Shown one piece after another: positions 21,749-33,600 of a stretch of DNA of 64,000 nucleotides. This DNA comes from Mortierella sp. BCC40632 (Eukaryota; Mortierellomycota; Mortierellomycetes; Mortierellales; Mortierellaceae). Location of the stretch: the NCBI GenBank assembly GCA_011634665.1, contig WAEK01000005.1, positions 2,799,001-2,863,000 of the forward strand, given 5' to 3'. Both the position numbers and the translations under genes were made by a program. The first letter of the stretch is position 1; every line of letters starts with the position of its first letter. Under the pieces are notes generated by a model. The model searched no databases and was not told the origin of the DNA. It saw only the letters and a program-made list of their open reading frames with translations.

Positions 21749-24506
21749 GGGGGGATGATGTGGTGTCTGTGTAAGGAAGAACAAAGACGAGGGAAAGAGG
21801 GAGGAAAGAGGGAAAAAGTGAGTGCCACTGTTAGGGGAGGACCGTGGAGTAGGTCCAAACACCCGTCATCAATAACGGAAAGGGCCGACGCCCGTCAATA
21901 ACAGAAAGAACCCACTAGGGTACCATTGGTTCCGATCCTTCCCCTCTCTAACTGCTCACGGCTCCTCCTCCTCTTCTCCTGCAGGCGGGGTGGATGAGGG
22001 GAGGTATTCGGCATACCCAGTTTTAGTTTGCGTAATTGCAAATGGACCGCAGTCATGAAAGAAGAGTGTCATATTACCCAGTCCTGGGAGAGAGCGAAGA
22101 GCAAGAGAAGAGAGAAAGATAGCAGAGAGAGAGAAAAAAAAAAAAGCCCATGCAAATACATATTTTATTCATCCAGAGGGCACTTTGTAGGAGAGATGCG
22201 TGCAGTAATGGAGAGTGTTTACAGTCCATGTTCAGATAGATGTGTTTGGATGCAGGCCTCGGCGCCTAATTGAATGGCCGGTCCAAACAGAAAAATGGCT
22301 CATCACTCCTTTCTCTCTCTCTTCTCTCCCTTCTCTTGCAGCTCATTCGCTATTTGACCTCGCTCTCTCTCACCAGTCGTCTCTTGTTTATTTTTTTTTT
22401 TTTTTTCTAAATGACAACAGAGTCCGTTATGGTTGTACGTCATAGGTATCTCTCCGCTCGCAATCGAAGAGAGAAAGAGGATCCATCCATGATCCCCAGC
22501 CAGTACTCAGCCTGACCTGAAGGATCGGGAGGAGATTCAAGATCAAGCATCTTTGGAGGAAAAAAACAGAGGAGGAGAGGAGAGTAGGGAGGGAAGAGGG
22601 GAGAGGGGGCACGATAGCAAAGGATGAGCTGAATCACGCACTGCCCCGCTCGCCGCAGCGGGAAGTACAGTCTGCAGAGAGGCTGAAGTGAAGGCATTTG
22701 GCCTCTGTTGCTGCTCACCAAGAGCTAGTGTAGTGCTCTATACGCGTGTCGCGCTTAAGAGAGAGAGAGAGGGGTAGAGGCGGTTTCATGGCCAGGTGTA
22801 TCTCTCCGTCTCATACTCTCTTTTTTGCCCCCGCCTTTTTTTTTTGTCCGTTCCTTTTTGTAGGCTTTGTCCATTGGCACGAAACGGTCGACGATCAGAT
22901 CTTATCGAAAGACATCTCTCTCCCCTTCTCTCTCTTTTTCTCTCTGCGATTCACTTCAGCCTCAAATACGTCCGTCAAAGGGCAACTGTTCCCGGGATAC
23001 AGACTTAAATGTGCTACATGTTTGCTCGCTCTGCATGCCCGAGGTGTCAAGAGACGAAACTTGGGTGTGTGTTTGTAGCCGTGTGCACCGAAAGAGAGAG
23101 TGCGAGAGAGAGCGAATGGAGTAGGGTTTGATAATCCATCCATCTTTTTTTTATTTTTTTCAAACATTCTCCAACGCATGCTACAGGAATGCAGGGACAC
23201 AGACAGAAGGAAAAAAAACTGCGTGTGTTGTGTTTTGTGTGTATATGCGTGTATGTGTTGTGTGTAGAGGAGAGAAAAACAACATACACAGACATGCACA
23301 AGAGAGGCAACCTGGTTGCAGCCAGACCCTTTTCCTGCTGTGTCTTTGAAGCATTACGAATAAGGATTCGTGTCCCAAGATGCTTCTCTCATGACACGCT
23401 TTGTAACTGGAAGGTCTTGGGCCACAAGCATTCGCCAAGAGCTCTCACAGGAAGAGACTCATTCGTAGCAAATCCACATGAAGTATAGGCGCTAGACTAG
23501 TCATCCAGGAAGGCATCCCGCTCCAAACAACAAAGAAACCCATAACCATTGGCATCCTCATTCTCTTGGGATTTCAAGGTGCATCCCTTTCTGGACTCCC
23601 ATTTGTTCAATTACAAAGGGGAAGAAGGACCTTCGTTCAATTATGTAAAACGGTGTCAAACCCAGTTCGGTACCCGTTCACTGGAGCTTCTCCTCGAGCA
23701 GTCCCTCCCCAGCTGTTGGGTTCGAGCGGACATTCTGTTCATTTACGAAAAGAACATTCATTTATCGAGGGCCTGGACCCGTCCCGCGGAGGGCCTTTTC
23801 TCTTTTTGGACATGACCAGCTCTCCTATAGACGTCCTATGAGATGCGCACGCGCGTGAACCAAAGACAACAAATGGTGCACTTAGAGGACGCATTCAGAG
23901 AGGAGAAACCTGAACCTGGGACCGGTCTCATGGAATAGAACTCTCTTTTCTTTCGGTGCGGAAGATTGTTGTCAGAAGCGAGATGAAAGTGAGAGAAGAG
24001 AGAAGAGAAAGAGAGAAAGTGAAGAGAGAAAATAGAAGAGAGAAAAGAGAAAAGAGAATAGAAGATAGAGAAGAGAAAATGATAAGAGGGAAAGAGAAAG
24101 GGAGTGAGTGAAAATACGGGGCCAAAATGATCAGAAAGGAGAATGAGTCCATACCATCAGAGACTCTCCCGCGTTAACGCAACACTCTGTTCTCCCCTCA
24201 TCACGGACCATGTGCTCTCAGTCCTTTTCTCTCCCCAAGGCTTTTGAACGGCTACCACTGTCGCGGTTGCTTTGTCTCTTTTCAACCTCAAACACATCGC
24301 TTCGTTGTTTCTGGTACCTGTCTTCTTTTCCTCTTTCTTTTTAAACTCTAAAATAAAAGCGTTATCGGTTCTGGAGACGAGGTACTCTTCTTGATACATC
24401 CCCCCCCCCACCCTCCTCCTTCAACCTCTTGAACCTCCAAACCTGACCAAATCAGGTAGCCAAGCAGTCCTCCTCGAAGGCGATCTCCATTTCACACGGG
24501 CAAAGA

Positions 24507-24553
24507 GGGAAGGAAGAAAGGAAGAAAGGAAGAAAGGAAGAAAGGAAGAAAGA
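24507..24553 (+). repeat. (GGAAGAAA)n octanucleotide array
   Basis: Roughly five to six copies of an 8-bp GGAAGAAA unit in gene-poor DNA. Confidence 0.85.
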
Positions 24554-27500
24554 GACTCCCGGTGTAAACAGACAGGCGGCCTAGCGGCAAAGTGCTCCCC
24601 TCCGTTTGTCCAAGCGAGAGAAGCAAAGATAACCAAAAAAGACTGACAGACTAGCCCTCACACCCCATGAACGCTCTTTTACAGAGCATTGAGCAAAAGT
24701 GAAGTCGAAAGAGGCTAGTTTGAAGATGAGGAGAGAAAGGCGGGAGTGAAGAGTACTCACTTTCATCTCTTGCATTCCTCCTCCGCAAATGCCTGTGCAT
24801 TTCTTTATTGTACATTTTGGTACTTCATGCAGGAAATGGCTCCGCGCACCATGATGATGGGGCCTCCCTTGGTACCCCTAGCCGGGTAATCCACTGTCTT
24901 CCCCTCTCTCCACTATTGTTATTTTTATGCACAAGGGCGGCATTCTTCCTCACAAGTTGAAGAGTTGAGAGGATTGATTCCCTTGTACTACCTACCCTGT
25001 TCACCCACAGAACAAGGAGCCCACGCTCTCGCCAAAAAGGAACGACGTGGTCCTTATTCTTTTTCAGCTCTTTTGTTCGCCCTGTCTTTGGACAATACAC
25101 TAATGTTCCCGCATGGAGAGGTATGGAAGAGTAGAGCAGGAAAGGAGTAAAAAAAAAAGAAAAAAAAAAGGAGTGAGGGAGTGTGAATGAGTGGAAAGAC
25201 GTAAGCAGCTATTATGTACCACCCAAAGAGTATCCTGGGCTGTTTCTCTCTCCATTTCCATTTTTTTCATAATTGTCTGTCTATTTCTCATCCGTCATTT
25301 GAGAGGGGAGGACTAGCCCCAAAATTCCTCCCTCCCTCTCCCTCTCATCTATGACGCCAGTGTACACTCGAAATGATTGCGCTTCCCTCATTCTGAGCAC
25401 TATGCGTGGTTCCTCTTTGTCACCCATTAACCGAAAGGGCTACTTTTTGGATGGCCATCCTCTTGAGCCGTCGAGTAAGGTAAAAAGAACCCCTTTTCCC
25501 TCCCGAACGGATTTGGCCCGCAAGGTCTCTGCCATCTATTTCTGTCAAAGAGAGTACCATGACCGAGGTGCTCACAACTGGAAAGGCGTCAGGCCTGATG
25601 ACCCACGCGAGCCCTAGACGGGACCCGTATATTTCCATGCAGGTACCCAATGTTGCCCGGGAGAATACAATACATCCACGACCAGGGGGAAGGAGGAGTG
25701 TAAGTGTACTATGCTCTCACCTTGCAAGTTTCTGTTAACCTTTTTTATTTCACCCTCTCTCTCTTCCCTTCTCCCCCCGCTTCCTCCCTCTTTTCGTTTG
25801 CGATCTTTCTAGTCATTCCATGCACTTGCCTTCCGGTGAGTCTGTTGGGTTTTGAGTACTCGATACCATGTAGCTCCTGTTAGCAACTTTAACTAACAAC
25901 TGCAAGAGAAGAGAAGAGAGATTGGAGGAGATTCAGGACGTAGGGTACGAAAGGGGTGGACGTGAAAAGGTTGCCCAGAGAATCAAAAGAAGTTACTAGC
26001 GGAGTTTATTATTATTCTCTCTCTCTCTAACTTCTACCCGTTCTCCATCTTACTGAGACGGCGACAGACAAACGGCGACGACCATGGCCATTATTCGTTC
26101 CCAAAGGGACAGCATTGGGCGTGCACCTCGAAAAAATAAATAAATAAATAATTTCAACAAGATACAATAAAGATTAAAAGTCGGAGAAAAGAGGAGAAGA
26201 TGTGTCCAGGCACGGTGAGACACGGGTCGTTTCTGGCACAAGGACAAAAGTTCTTCTTCAAACACAAATTGACTTTTCTCCCGTGGTGGTTTAGCAGGGT
26301 GAGGTGTGAGTGAGAAGGCGTGTGGGGGTAGAAACCAAAGGAAAAGCTTGTTCCTACGTTCAGTTTGTTCTTCCTAATGGTTGCAAGATTTTTTTTTCCT
26401 TCCCTTCTCCGATCCTCCGAGGTCTTAAATGTTCCCCTCTCTCCTCGTTATTTCAGCCGAAGACAGTGAGGGCTTTTGGTGCTCAGCGCGTTCTGACCGT
26501 GAGAAGAGACTAGAAAGATGAAGTTTGAAAGATGATCTATGGTTTATTGGTGATGAACTGCAGGAAGGAGAGGAGAGCTTATCCAAACTCCATTATCTGT
26601 TTGCTCTCACTTTTTCAGACCCTCCTTTCCTCCCTCCAAACTGACACAACATGGGAACCATCTATCGCGGCGAATAGAGGCGGACGGAGCGTTAAAGGAT
26701 AATTGACCGGAGGAAATAATAGTAATAAAAAAAAAAAAAAAAAAGAAAAAGGAAAATAAAAGGGCATTTGCTTCCATGAACCTTTTTCCCCTCCTCAACA
26801 ACAGAAGGCTCGCATCTTGGCGCCAACCTCAAAAAAAAAAAACAAAAAAAAAAAAAAAGGCCGACGGATGACATGACGAGAATTAGATCCGATACTTCAC
26901 TCTCCTCTAAGGATCTATCCCCGAGTCACGTTGTGGTCATGGATTGTGAGTGCTTTCTTGTTTTGGGAACGACCTTGCTCATCCGCCGTTTCTTGCGCCA
27001 TTGATTTGTATTGATTTAGTATGAACCGATAGCTTTATGGAGAAGCTCAAATGATCTCTTGTGCGCTAGTTACGGAACTGGCGCGTTATGAATCACTAAG
27101 GTCCAGAGCCTCTTTTTGGTGAGAAAGAGGAACAGAAGAGGCCGAGACCTTTGTCCATATTGCTCTCTTCTCCGGCTCCCTTTCTCTCGCCTACGATCTG
27201 TTGGACATCACTTTGTCCTGCAGGTCCAATTGCGGAAAGGCTGAGAATGGGTGATTGGATGAAAGGGAGGTCGTCAGACATCATTTTGTATCAAAAATGT
27301 ACCTATCTTTCTGTTCATTCAGAGGCCAAGATGGTCATCATTGGACTATGGAATCAATCGTTTAGAAAGGAGGCCTTGACTTTTTCCAGGTCTATAGCCA
27401 CACATGCGGTATTTCCAAGCACCTAACCTTACTCTTGTCCTATCCAGGCTGTTCATGAAAATACCCCAGGCAACAGCACCTAGTGTGTCTGTGTCCCTTC

Positions 27501-27751
27501 CGATGGGTGGAAGTAGAAAGAAGCTGACCTAGCGGGGTCGTATGGCAGCTCCAGTCTGCGATATCTCTGGCCAATGCGAGAACCGAGATGGTCTATGTTT
27601 CCTTCTTTCCATTCTCTTTTGCCGTACGCCAAGCCCAAATGTCCCTCATGAAGGGGTTGTGTTTGTCATTTTTCGAGTCTGACCACTCGCGAATCGCGTC
27701 ACTTCCCTTGCTGAGCTGAGCTGATCCCATTTCTTGGTTGCGTCCTTTTTT

Positions 27752-27800
27752 TCTGCGATAAAAAGAGTACCCTCTGCGATAAAAAGAGTACCCTCTGCGA
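27752..27800 (+). repeat. 21-bp tandem duplication
   Basis: TCTGCGATAAAAAGAGTACCC occurs twice head to tail, and a third partial copy (TCTGCGAT) follows. It is not low-complexity, unlike most repeats here. Confidence 0.9.
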
Positions 27801-28357
27801 TGATCTGGTTTGCACCAGCGGGATCCCGGGGGTCAAAGCTGTCACCTATCCTGCTCCACTCATAGGACTGAGCTTGAAGGTACGCCTCATAGAAAAAAAA
27901 TAAAGTGACGACAAATGAACCTACAAAAGGCTAACAGGATTTGCATTACACCATCGTAAGCCTGCGACATTTGTCCGTCCTCTTTTTCCCTTCTTCTGTT
28001 TTTCATTTCCCATTACAGCCCTGGTTCTTTTCAACGACCTGGACCTGTACTCCTAGAATTGTCGAATAGCATCTCTATCTTTCTCTCTCTATTAGTCCTT
28101 TTCCAGCTCTGAACCAAAGCATGGACGGCAATCGACCCGGCTGCTTTTCGGACATCATCCACATCCATTGTGGGGAGGAGTTTTTTTTTTCTCTTTTGGG
28201 TATTGGTAAGGTCTCATCTACCGGAAAGAGAAATGGCTTATCCCCCTACATGCAAGGATGCCTTGTCAGACAGTCTACACTTTCTTCACCCTTTGGGACA
28301 GGCAGACGTCTTTGTAGCTCAAATGTTACTCCAAATAGCAATGTGTTAGACCTTTTT

Positions 28358-28427
28358 TCTTCCTCCCTCCTCCCTCCTCCTTCCTTCTTCCTTCCTTCCT
28401 TCTTCCTCCTTCCTCCTTCCTCTCTCA
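28358..28427 (+). repeat. CTTCC/CTCC pyrimidine array
   Basis: A 70-bp C/T-only tract of CTTCC and CTCC units. Confidence 0.9.
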
Positions 28428-29860
28428 CAAAGCCTAATTCTAGAACCAGCCGTTGTAACCAACGTGGTACTCTTTCTTGACAGGACTGCTTGAGACCACA
28501 TGCTAAAAAAAAAAAAAAAAAAAAAAGGTCGTGCGGGAGAGAAAAAAAAAAAAGGGATGGAAAAGCTTTTTGGACTGAAGTCCGGCGGCCTCTTCTTCCC
28601 GGCTTAATTCTTTGTCAACGCGATCTGAAGAAAATACATAGATGAACGGGTCGGTGCCTGTTCATTAAGATCCGTAGACCATGATGGCAATGGAGGAAGG
28701 GGAAAGACGGAGAGAGATGAAAGGGCTCAAGTTAAACGATGCGGCTGTACTACGGGTAGATCAAAGAATATAACCCTTAGTCTTCTATCAAGCAAAAGCG
28801 TCTGTCAACTGTCGAACGGGAACAAACAAAAATATCGCATATTTGCTTTCTTGAAGCTCAAAAACCCTCCCAAGGGCGACACACAGGGTTTTTTTTCCCA
28901 TGACTTTTTTTTTTTTTTTTTCAAGAACAGATGGGTCATTGATTATCTTCGAACGACAAGATAGTGCCAAGTGGGTCTGAGACCTTTTTCTTCTCATCTC
29001 CCATCCTTGCTGGGGCCTCTCTCTCTTTCTTACTCATCGCAGAAACATTTGCTGCTGATATCCCTTTGTTCGTCTCGCTTGAACTACGTGAACGGGGTTG
29101 TTTTTTAACTGATGGCTTCTTCCCAGGAGCACTTTTTAATTTTTGCTCCGACACATGCCTCCAGTTCATGCTTGCAATGGGCTCCCTTCCCTCTTTTGGA
29201 ACATTAGGGCTCTGAACTGTGCTGATGGGGAAGCCTGTGGTGTCTGTGGACCGTAGAGGGTGGGTCGAGCGGACCTATGGTGTGGGTGCATGCCCAAAAA
29301 AAAAACCAAGCCCCAGTTGGATGCTTTCCTCTTTCTCCCGCAGTGTTCGGGAGAGAAAGGAAACAACTAAGCGGAAGGGAATCGGAAGAGGTAGGAGGAG
29401 GTACACTGCAGCTGAGAGCTCCTTCCTTCCGGGCCTTTCGGGTCTGCTGTCCTGTTCCATCCGATGTCTTCCTGCCCTCCTCCTTTTCATACCTTAATTC
29501 CAACATCCAAAGTCCGGCACCCAAAGTCCGAAGGCCCATCCTTTAAAACTAGCACAATTGGCTTTCAACAAAAGTGAAAGCACAAAGGAGATGACTCGAA
29601 CATGTTCAGGGAAGTCTCTGGGAGTTGAAAAAAAAGGGACACAGTTGTGTGTAGACATTGGGCGCTTTAGAGTCGCTTAGGTCTCGCTTGGTATTCTCTC
29701 ATACACCTATCCAGTACCCTGGTATCTTCATGTGGGGCAGGTGAAAACGGCTTGTTGGTCAACGATATGTTTCACGCACTTGTTCTTAACATTACCTTGG
29801 TCTAGTATGTAAAGGTACCACATATGGTTCCACTGCGGGGGTTTCTTTACAATCAGCCTT

Positions 29861-29866
29861 TTTATT
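29861..29866 (-). terminator. Polyadenylation signal of the XMAP215 gene
   Basis: AATAAA on the minus strand about 30 nt past the stop codon of the five-TOG protein gene. Confidence 0.65.
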
Positions 29867-29895
29867 GCTACAAGAAAATTACTTGGCGATTACTT

Positions 29896-30582
29896 CTAGT
29901 ACTGTCCTGGCCTGCTGCCATTATTACTTTGATGCTGTTGTTGATTAGGATCAGTCACCACCTGGTGCTGATGAAATTGCTGAAGCGCAAGCTGCGAGGT
30001 CGTCAACGTCTGGTTTTTCATTCGTGCCAATCGTTCCTTCATCAGCGCAACCGTCTGCGCCCGTTCCTTGGCTGCCATGGATTCCTGGAGTGATTGGAGT
30101 GAGGGTGTGCTCATCATCATCCCACTACCACCACTGCCACCACTACCACCACTACCACTGCTGCCTGCTCCGCCACCTCCACCATTCAAAGAGCTTGTGA
30201 ATCCACCGTTGTTATAGCTGGTACTGCCATTGAATCCAAACGAACTTCCTTCCTGTTGTGAGTGTGGCAACTGGGATTGGTAGGGTGTTCCAAATGAGGG
30301 TGTAGGTGAAGTGGAACTCTGATAAAGAGAGGTAGGTCGAGATCGGTTGTGCTGAGCAAGGATCTGCTGTTGCTGAAGCTGATGTTGTCGATAGTCAAGA
30401 TCATTCTGTTGATGCATTGAGAGACTGGGGCTATTCCGTCCATCCGGCATGAATCGACTAGTCGTCGTCGTATGGGACTCGGTGCCATCCGCACCCGATC
30501 TCGATTCCTATTATTAGAGGAGCATAAACATCAAGCGGTTAAATGCTTGCCCATGACAAACAATCCTAGGGTATGACACACC

Positions 30583-30616
<34 letters not shown>

Positions 30617-33600
30617 CTTACAGTTTTCGGCAGCCCAAACATTTGCTGAAGTCTGGCCAACCGGTCCTTGTAGGACTCTGATGGATCTGCAGTGTTTGCA
30701 GAAGCTGAGCTCAGGACAGAGACACCTCCCTCAGAGTTGGCGACCGACATGACACTCTCCCGGCGCTTGGCCGCTTCTAAATTGTCACGTACAAGTGAGG
30801 TGCCAATACCTCCCATGCCTCCTGATCCACCAGTACCAGAAGCGCTGGATCCTCCTGCTGCGGCGTTAGCTGCTGAGTTGGCATCAGCCTCTAGATTGGC
30901 GAGGCCTCGGCGAATATAGCTCTGGAAGAAGGTTCCTGTCTTTGTCAACTGAGCATTCACCTTGGATTCCATGTTTGGATACATCTTTTGGAATTCGTAC
31001 AAATCTTGGATACCCTATTAATTGAAAAAAAAATCCTTATTAGTTCTCATTCAATAAAATGCCAAGGTGCCTATCCAGCCCTCATCACAATCTTTGTTAC
31101 CTGCTTAGTTTCCTCACGGGTTCCAATCTTGGTGAAAATCTGGGTCAATCGACTGTTCATTTCTGTCTCGGTCAGTCCAGAAAGGTCATCGCTACCACCA
31201 CCTTCGCCAGATCCTCCAGGCTGAGAGCCTAGGGTCGGGCTCAGAGCGATACTCATACGATTCCGATTGACGCCTGCGCCTGTACCGAGATCGCCGTGGG
31301 ACATAGTATACATTGAAGTCTGGGATCCAATGTGGGTATTTGACGCTTCAAATGTTGGGTCCTGCATGGATCTTGGCGACACTGCCTGCTGGTGCTGGAA
31401 GCGAGGAGACAGCTGGAACTGAGATGACTGGAAGCCCGAGCCTGGAATCTGTGTCTGGAAGCTAGGATTCGGAACATGCGGCTGAAAGCTAGGATTCGGA
31501 ACATGTGGCTGGAAGCCAGTGTTCTGGAGCTGAGGTTGCTGCTGCTGCTGTTGCAACATATTGTTGTGAGCAGCAAGATTCTGTGCTGTCATTGCTCCAA
31601 CTGGGCGTCCAGTGTTGCCAGCCAAGGATTGGGTGGATGGCGTGGTCGGCCGTTTCTTGGACCCCGTCATATGGACCAAGTACTGATGGATAGCAGATCG
31701 TGAGGAGTCTTGAATCAAACCAAGATGATTGAAAACCTCATCGCCCATTCCTGAAGACAACTCGACAAGTACAGTCTTTACTGTCCTCAAAGGCATATCT
31801 CCAAGAGGTATACCATCCTGTGCGCGTCGCTTCCATTCTGGTGGAGGGATCGAGACTAAAAAGTCATTCAGATCCTGCAAGAGCTGGTCTGGTTTTAGTG
31901 TTCCAGCGTTGACACAATCCTTGATCGTCTTGGTAAGCTTCCAGATACACTTCATAATCAGATCACCAAACTTGGCCTGATGGGCAGCATCTTGGGCATT
32001 CCGGAGTTGCTGAGCACAACGCACCAAGATCAGCAGCAACGCAGAGAACGTTGAGTTGCGATTACTGTTCTCTAGCACCTTGACCATCGTTACATTGAGG
32101 GCCTTGGCAAGCTGTTGACCACTCTCCACCCTGTCCAGATTCTTATCCAAAAGGCGACTAGCAAGTTCATGTAAAAGGGTGTACAGGGGTTCCGATTTGA
32201 CCTTGATAGCGATTTCCTTGTTAGAGAAGATGCTGACGAGGGAGTTGACAAGATGTTTACAGACTCGGGTCGTTGAGTTGTTCCTCTGTTCCAATCCGGT
32301 GTAGGCTAGACGAATCTGTAAAGTATGCGCATTGACAAGTTCGTTGATATGCGGGATAATTGAGTCTAATGGTCCATGGATTGCCTTTTCCAGTTGCTTG
32401 AGTGCATCAATACTCTGGCTTGCGTCGTTGCTGGTGATTTGCGTGACCAAAAAGTCCATCTGGGCCTCGCCTCGTCGATCTACTCCAGAGACAGAAAGAC
32501 GCTTGATTTGCGCAGATGGCGGCACAACAATCGAGGGAGGAGGTTGAGATAAATTGTTGTTGGCTAGGCTGTTAGCTCCAAGTCCGTTCATACTGCTCAG
32601 GCCACCTAGTCCTCCCAACCTCGATCCAGGAATTGTCGGGGGAGTGGGAGAGACATCTTCCATGGCATCAAAAGGTCGTTGCGGAATTCCCATGGACGTC
32701 TGAGGAATGGCACCTGACTGATAATCGTCGTACTCTGGTTGCATCTCCTGAAGACGAGATATCCTGCTTGGTCCTCCAGGGAGTGCTGACTCGGATGACA
32801 GTCCTGGCTTCTTGGGCGCAAGTCGCGAGCGAGGGGCAATGAGACCACTGCCTTGACCTGGGCCAGGAAGAGAAGGCAATGAAGGGATAGGCGGAGATGT
32901 CTGTTCATGTGAGGGCTGGGGTGCAGGTGCTGTAGGTGGTGCACTCATATTAGGACGAATACCAGAGGCAGGGCTGTCCTTCTTTAGTCCTGGAAGTGCA
33001 GAGCCTGCTGCTTTGGCTCCAGCCTTTGCTCCTGGGCGAGGCAGGCTGGGAAGTGTGTTCAGTGCGCCTCTTTCTGGAGCTGGTTTGGCTACAACTGGTG
33101 GACGGGGTGGTGGGGCTGGCTTAGCAGCTTCAACAATGGGCATGACTGTAGACTTGGCAGGTCCCTTGAGTTCGTTGCATTTGGAGACAACCGTATCATA
33201 GCCTACATTGCTGATAAGAATAGGCAAGAATGCCTGTCCGGCCTTTCGGACTTCTGCACTACGGTCCTGCAAACATTGAAGTGCCGGAGGAGCAAGTGGT
33301 GACAGGTCTGGGAGAGTGACGTCCTTTTCCTTCGCGCCTTGGCAGAACGTGGTAAGCCAGACCAATAAATCCTTTCGAAGAGTCGGAGAGTTGGTAACTA
33401 GTGACACAGCGAGTGAAGACACTAGTGAGTCGAGTCCGGATTGACTAGCGAAAGCATCCAGCGCCGCAATCGAAGCATTCCTGACGCTATCTTTTTGATC
33501 CGTAAGACAGCTTGCTACGCCAGCGCACAAGATCCTGGCATACTTCTCAAAGGGTTTGCCCATGGCATTCGCAAGACTAGCACAGATTTCCATGGTCAGG

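Larger units (their letters stand above)
12427..29860. other. Gene-poor region of about 17 kb upstream of medA
   Basis: I found no credible coding exon, tRNA or rRNA on either strand. It is a mosaic of pyrimidine/purine tracts, (CT)n and (GA)n arrays, A/T homopolymers and unique sequence of mixed composition. Predicted ORFs are short and have Ser/Leu/Phe- or Arg/Glu/Lys-biased translations typical of CT/GA tracts. It separates medA (start near 11.8 kb) from the 3' end of the XMAP215 gene. Upstream regulatory DNA of medA, non-coding transcripts or relics too diverged to recognise are all possible. Confidence 0.6.

Noticed and set aside
23715..23735. GGTTCGAGC resembling a tRNA B box
   Set aside because: No matching A box, no cloverleaf stems and no acceptor arm around it. 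No convincing tRNA was found in the window.
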